DNA of 64,000 nt from Streptomyces chromofuscus (GTDB lineage Bacteria > Actinomycetota > Actinomycetes > Streptomycetales > Streptomycetaceae): assembly GCF_015160875.1 (NCBI RefSeq), contig NZ_CP063374.1, positions 3,038,001 to 3,102,000 of the forward strand. Direction: 5' to 3'. Position numbers and translations under genes: made by a program. Positions within the stretch are counted from its first letter, which is position 1, and each line of letters starts with the position of its first letter. Below the pieces are notes generated by a model. The model did no database searches and was not told where the DNA came from. It saw only the letters and a list, made by a program, of their open reading frames with translations. Shown here one piece after another: positions 61,016-64,000 of the stretch.

Positions 61016-61292
61016 GGACGGCGTTTTCCCGCACTGCTGAACCCATGATCACTGAGGGCCGTGCGACGCGCGCAGGGCTGAGCCGCCCTCGACGGTGGTG
61101 CTTTTGGAGCAGACGCCGAGAGCGGCCGAGGGCTGGGAGCAAGCCCTCACATGCCCTACCGCGGCGTAACGGACGACGGATGCAGTCGCATCCCCGTTCG
61201 AGCAGCCGGCCGCGTCGGCGTCGCCCGCCACCCCGCGCGCCTGAGGGCCGCGACCAGGCTGCTCGAGCACTTCCTCAAGGGGGAACGGCCGG
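61016..61292. other. Intergenic stretch without a convincing gene
   Basis: 277 bp between the YidC remnant and the VOC gene. A minus-strand frame of 73 codons exists (61049-61270) but has no recognisable motif, ribosome site or typical codon use. Confidence 0.4.
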
Positions 61293-61724
61293 CTAAGCCG
61301 GGACAGGCTCCCCGATCCCGATCATGTTGCCCTCACTGTCACGGAACCAGGCGGCACGCTCGCCCCGCGCCCCCTTGCTCGGATAGTTCCCCTCGACGTC
61401 GGCGATCCCGTCGTCCCCCGTCCGCAGCCCCGGCAGGTCGACGACCTCGAACTCGACCCCGCGCTCCCTGAGCGCGGCCACCACCCTGTCGATGTCATCG
61501 ACCTGCCACCCCATCTGCGTGAACGTTCCGGGCGAAGCCCCCTCCGACTCGAACAGGGCGAATTCCACGCCACCACACCGGTACAGCAGCCCACCGGGCC
61601 GCTCGTCGAGGGGCTCCAGCCCGAGCTTCTCGGAGTAGAAGCGCCGGGCGCGCTCCAGATCCTGAGCGGGCAGCCGGGTCGCCACACGCCCGCGGGCCAG
61701 CAGATCCAACGCGTCCGTGTCCAT
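61293..61724 (-). CDS. VOC-superfamily protein (glyoxalase/dioxygenase fold)
   Basis: 143 residues of two paired beta-alpha-beta-beta-beta modules: RLPAQDLERARRFYSEKLGL near 17-36, then QMGWQVDDIDRVVAAL near 73-88, and WFRDSEGNMIGIGEP at the end. Glyoxalase-type metal Glu/His positions are only partly present (the C-terminal Glu in DSEGNM), so it may be a bleomycin-resistance-like or dioxygenase-like relative with unknown substrate. ATG at 61724. Confidence 0.85.
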   Translation of the reverse strand: MDTDALDLLARGRVATRLPAQDLERARRFYSEKLGLEPLDERPGGLLYRCGGVEFALFESEGASPGTFTQMGWQVDDIDRVVAALRERGVEFEVVDLPGLRTGDDGIADVEGNYPSKGARGERAAWFRDSEGNMIGIGEPVPA

Positions 61725-61742
61725 ACCCTCACTGTGCCGCAG

Positions 61743-61920
61743 CCGGGCGGGGCGGTCCTGTCGGACGGCGGGCGACCCTGTCGGGAGGCGGGGCGGCCCT
61801 GTGGGAGGCGGGGCAGCCCTGTCGGGAGGCGACGCGTCCCCCTGTGGCGGCGGGCGGCCCTGTCGGGAGGCGGGGCGGCCCTGTGGGGGCGGGCGGCCCT
61901 GTCGGGAGGCGGCCCGGCGC
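61743..61920. repeat. GC-rich tandem repeats of about 17-22 bp
   Basis: Eight to nine imperfect units of a GGCGGCCCTGTCGGGAGGCG type run head to tail between the VOC gene and the TPR gene. Units alternate between CTGTCGGGAGG and CTGTGGGAGG forms. It separates two divergent genes, so it forms part of their promoter region. Confidence 0.85.
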
Positions 61921-61965
61921 CTGTCTCACCTTCCTTTGTCACCACGCGGCAGTACGGTGTCCCCC

Positions 61966-62982
61966 ATGCGCCCCGACACGCCTGCCGAGAACGTCGACCA
62001 CACCGCCGAGGCGGCCCGCCTGGAGCGAACCGCCGGCCTGTACCCCGAGGACACCGAGGCCCTGCTGCTGCGGGCCGCGGCCCACCTGGAACTGTCCGGC
62101 GACCGCCCCGCCGCCACCGCGCTCTACGACCGCCTGCTCTCCTCCGGGGACGACCTGGAGCACCCGCACCTGATCCGCGCCCTGAAGGCCTCGAACCTCT
62201 GGGAGTACGGCCACGAGGCGGAGGCCCGGGCGATCATCGACGGCATCCGCACGGCGTCCCCGCGCGACCCGGCCCCCTGGGTGATCGTGGCCGAGGCCCT
62301 GGAGGCCCACGACGAGTTGGAGACGGCGCAGGAGATCTTCACGGAGGCCACCCGTCTCCTGTCCGGGGACGCGCCGAAACCCCCACGGTCCGCTCACCCC
62401 CTCTTCTTCGGCCGCCACCGCGTACGGCGCATGCTGGGCCTCCCCCACGACGACTGGGACGCCCTGGCCGACACCCTGCACTCCATGCCGGTCTCCCTGG
62501 ACGAACTCCACGACCCGAAGCGCGTGTGGTCCCTGGGCTCGAACAACCCGGCGGAGCTGGAGGCGGAGATCTCCCGCCTTCGAGCCGAGCTGGGCGCCTA
62601 CAGGGAGGCCCTCTCCCGCCCGTTCCCGGTGGCGATACTGCACTGGCCGGAGGGCGAGCTGACGGAGTTGCTGACGGCGTACCCGTCCCTGACCTCGGAG
62701 TACCCCTCGCACGAGGAGCACCTGTCGACGATAGAGGCCTCCCTGCGCGAACTGTCCGCCTCCGGCACACCCAACCTGGGAGTCGTCACGGGCACGGTCC
62801 CCTCTTACGAGGCCTTCGCGGCATCGGAGGGCACGACCCCGGACGACACAACACTCCTCCCTCAGTACGCGACGACCCTGGCGGCCCGAGGCCGAGCGGT
62901 GGCATGGCCACCGGAGCGGGCTGGTGCGTGCTGGTGCGGGACGGGGAACTCGTACGGCGAGTGTCATGGGGTGGAGTCTTGA
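61966..62982 (+). CDS. TPR-like protein with SEC-C zinc motif
   Basis: 338 residues. The N-terminal half has three to four TPR-like helical pairs (ERTAGLYPEDTEALLLRAAA; ALYDRLLSSGDDLEHPHLIR; APWVIVAEALEAHDELETAQ). A middle region contains a Leu/Pro-rich LFFGRHRVRRMLGLPHDDWD, and the C-terminus carries a SEC-C zinc motif (CWCGTGNSYGECHG, C-x-C...CH). SEC-C proteins often bind RNA or ribosome/secretion machinery. ATG at 61966. It follows a repeat-filled promoter region. Function unknown. Confidence 0.82.
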   Translation: MRPDTPAENVDHTAEAARLERTAGLYPEDTEALLLRAAAHLELSGDRPAATALYDRLLSSGDDLEHPHLIRALKASNLWEYGHEAEARAIIDGIRTASPRDPAPWVIVAEALEAHDELETAQEIFTEATRLLSGDAPKPPRSAHPLFFGRHRVRRMLGLPHDDWDALADTLHSMPVSLDELHDPKRVWSLGSNNPAELEAEISRLRAELGAYREALSRPFPVAILHWPEGELTELLTAYPSLTSEYPSHEEHLSTIEASLRELSASGTPNLGVVTGTVPSYEAFAASEGTTPDDTTLLPQYATTLAARGRAVAWPPERAGACWCGTGNSYGECHGVES

Positions 62983-63401
62983 GGCCGCCCTCCACCTACC
63001 ACGGTCCTCATTACCCCGCCCACCGGTCGATAGCCGCTGAGCCCACCTGGCGTGCCTCCGAGATGCTGACGCGTCCCCGCCCCGCAGGCCACTGAGCAAC
63101 GAGGCATAGCGCCCACCGACCTCTGGGCCCGCTTTCCCGGGCCGCTCGCTCGCTTCTTCGCCGTGCTGGAGCGGTCCGGGTCCAGGGTGGCCCGCAGGGC
63201 CATCGGCGAAGCCGACGCGGAGCGTCAGCGGAGCGCCCTTGACGCGGACCGCGGAAGCACGACACTGGCCAAGAAGCGGGCGGCCCCCACAGCACTTACG
63301 AACGCGATCAAGTCAATCGCCCGTGCCATCTTGCCAGGGCGGCCTCTTTCGAAGAGTGCATCACCTCCCCGCCACCGGGGCGACGCCGGCAGAATGCTCA
63401 C
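62983..63401. other. Gene-free stretch before the vsr-like gene
   Basis: 419 bp with no convincing gene. Sequences near 63250-63340 (GATCAAGTCAATCGCCC and similar) are less GC-rich than upstream, which could mark the left edge of an acquired segment. No tRNA or direct repeat was found. Confidence 0.4.
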
Positions 63402-63836
63402 GTGCCAGACGCCGTCCCGTCCTCACCCGCAGTCTCCGCCCGCATGAGCCGCCAGCTTTCCCGCGACACGGCCCCCGAGGTGGCGGTCCGACGGCTGCTG
63501 CACGCATCGGGTCTGCGTTACCGCGTGAATGTGCCAGTGCCCGGCATGCCCCGCCGCACCATCGACATCGTCTTCCCCAAGGCCAAGATCGCGATCTTCC
63601 TTGACGGCTGCTTCTGGCACGGCTGCCCCCAACACGCAACGCATCCAAAAGCCAACTCGGAGTGGTGGCGAGTGAAGCTCGACAAGAACATGGCGCGGGA
63701 CATCGAGACCACTAAGCACCTGACCTCGGAAGGGTGGACCGTACTGCGCTTCTGGGAACACGAATCGGTTGAGGACATCACCCGCCAAGTCACCGCCACC
63801 GTGGCGGCGAAGCGGGCGGCCACCAACAAGCACTGA
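63402..63836 (+). CDS. vsr: Very short patch repair endonuclease (Vsr-like)
   Basis: 144 residues from the GTG at 63402, or 130 from the ATG at 63444, where the Vsr family usually starts (MSRQLSRDTAPEV). The Vsr core is seen in RRTIDIVFPKAKIAIFLDGC, which contains the catalytic Asp and the metal site, then FWHGCPQHATHPKANSEWW with zinc/His residues and KNMARDIETTKHLTSEGW. Vsr enzymes nick T:G mismatches caused by deamination of 5-methylcytosine and normally sit next to a cytosine methyltransferase. The window ends 164 bp later, so a partner methylase may lie beyond. Its base composition is lower in GC than the des or ceb genes. Confidence 0.88.
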   Translation: MPDAVPSSPAVSARMSRQLSRDTAPEVAVRRLLHASGLRYRVNVPVPGMPRRTIDIVFPKAKIAIFLDGCFWHGCPQHATHPKANSEWWRVKLDKNMARDIETTKHLTSEGWTVLRFWEHESVEDITRQVTATVAAKRAATNKH

Positions 63837-64000
63837 CGCCGAGCCCGGAAGCAACTCCGAGACCTTGACGTTGTGTCCACTTTCACCGGATATCACAGCA
63901 GTTTCCCTGCGGGCGGGGCAAAAATCCTGCTCTCGCGCGCAGTTGTGGCGTTGATTGACTTATCGATGACAGCCCCACCCAATAATGTGTGGGACTTGTG
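63837..64000. other. AT-rich right edge of the window
   Basis: 164 bp after vsr, markedly AT-richer (GTTGATTGACTTATCGATGA; AATAATGTGTGGGACTTGTG). It looks like a promoter region of a gene beyond the window or the edge of an acquired segment. Confidence 0.4.

Overview
The window is high-GC actinobacterial DNA, almost certainly a Streptomyces chromosome core region. The gene order matches the desE-to-cslZ neighbourhood of S. coelicolor and S. lividans from memory; I could not run an alignment. Supporting signs are GC-rich third codon positions, frequent GTG starts, ATGA/GTGA stop-start overlaps, an IdeR/DmdR iron box, and an adpA gene with the TTA codon typical of bldA control.

Layout. (1) 1-7040: desferrioxamine siderophore locus: desE (5' end cut by the window), a siderophore-interacting flavin reductase, an iron box, then translationally coupled desABCD and a strong terminator. 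(2) 7.1-13.7 kb: secreted GH20 hexosaminidase with a DasR-like site, a DUF4429/SHOCT protein, a decayed metallophosphoesterase, a small conserved gene, a second-type glmS, a GPR1/FUN34/YaaH transporter and a universal stress protein. (3) 13.9-16.9 kb: small membrane protein, adpA, orn (oligoribonuclease), tRNA-His. (4) 16.9-25.9 kb: cebR-cebEFG-bglC cello-oligosaccharide uptake with two CebR operators, then a two-component system. (5) 26-31 kb: a membrane-anchored protein, a spermidine-synthase-like protein, an NsdA-like regulator, an array of 37-bp tandem repeats and a histidine phosphatase. (6) 31-36.7 kb: a PAP2 membrane protein overlapping a coupled three-gene operon: a Cas4/AddB-like Fe-S nuclease, an unknown 537-aa protein and an SF1 helicase. 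The helicase 3' end is partly duplicated just downstream. This operon is the best candidate for an undescribed system. (7) 36.9-43 kb: a prim-pol-like gene ending inside a tRNA-Lys; then an M6-like secreted protease, the c-di-GMP enzyme gene cdgA, a luciferase-like oxidoreductase and a truncated racemase, closed by a second identical tRNA-Lys. (8) 43-49 kb: GntR/FCD regulator and the cslA-glxA-cslZ hyphal-tip glycan genes. (9) 49-52.4 kb: class F sortase, a 14-residue-repeat surface protein, a HAD phosphatase and a LAxTG surface protein. (10) 52.7-56.5 kb: ROK repressor divergent from a Gfo/Idh/MocA dehydrogenase and a UPF0303 protein across a near-perfect dyad; an F420-type oxidoreductase behind a hairpin that hides its ribosome site. 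(11) 57-61.7 kb: fmdB-amiS-fmdA amide utilisation, an FAH-family hydrolase, a YidC remnant and a VOC protein. (12) 61.7-64 kb: repeats, a TPR/SEC-C protein and a Vsr-like endonuclease at the edge.

Several genes bear on development and nutrient sensing: adpA, orn, cdgA, cslA/glxA, the NsdA-like regulator, des iron uptake, the ceb system and a DasR-type hexosaminidase. The region therefore looks like ordinary Streptomyces core genome, with local scars (pseudogenes, duplicated tRNA, minisatellites) marking past rearrangement.
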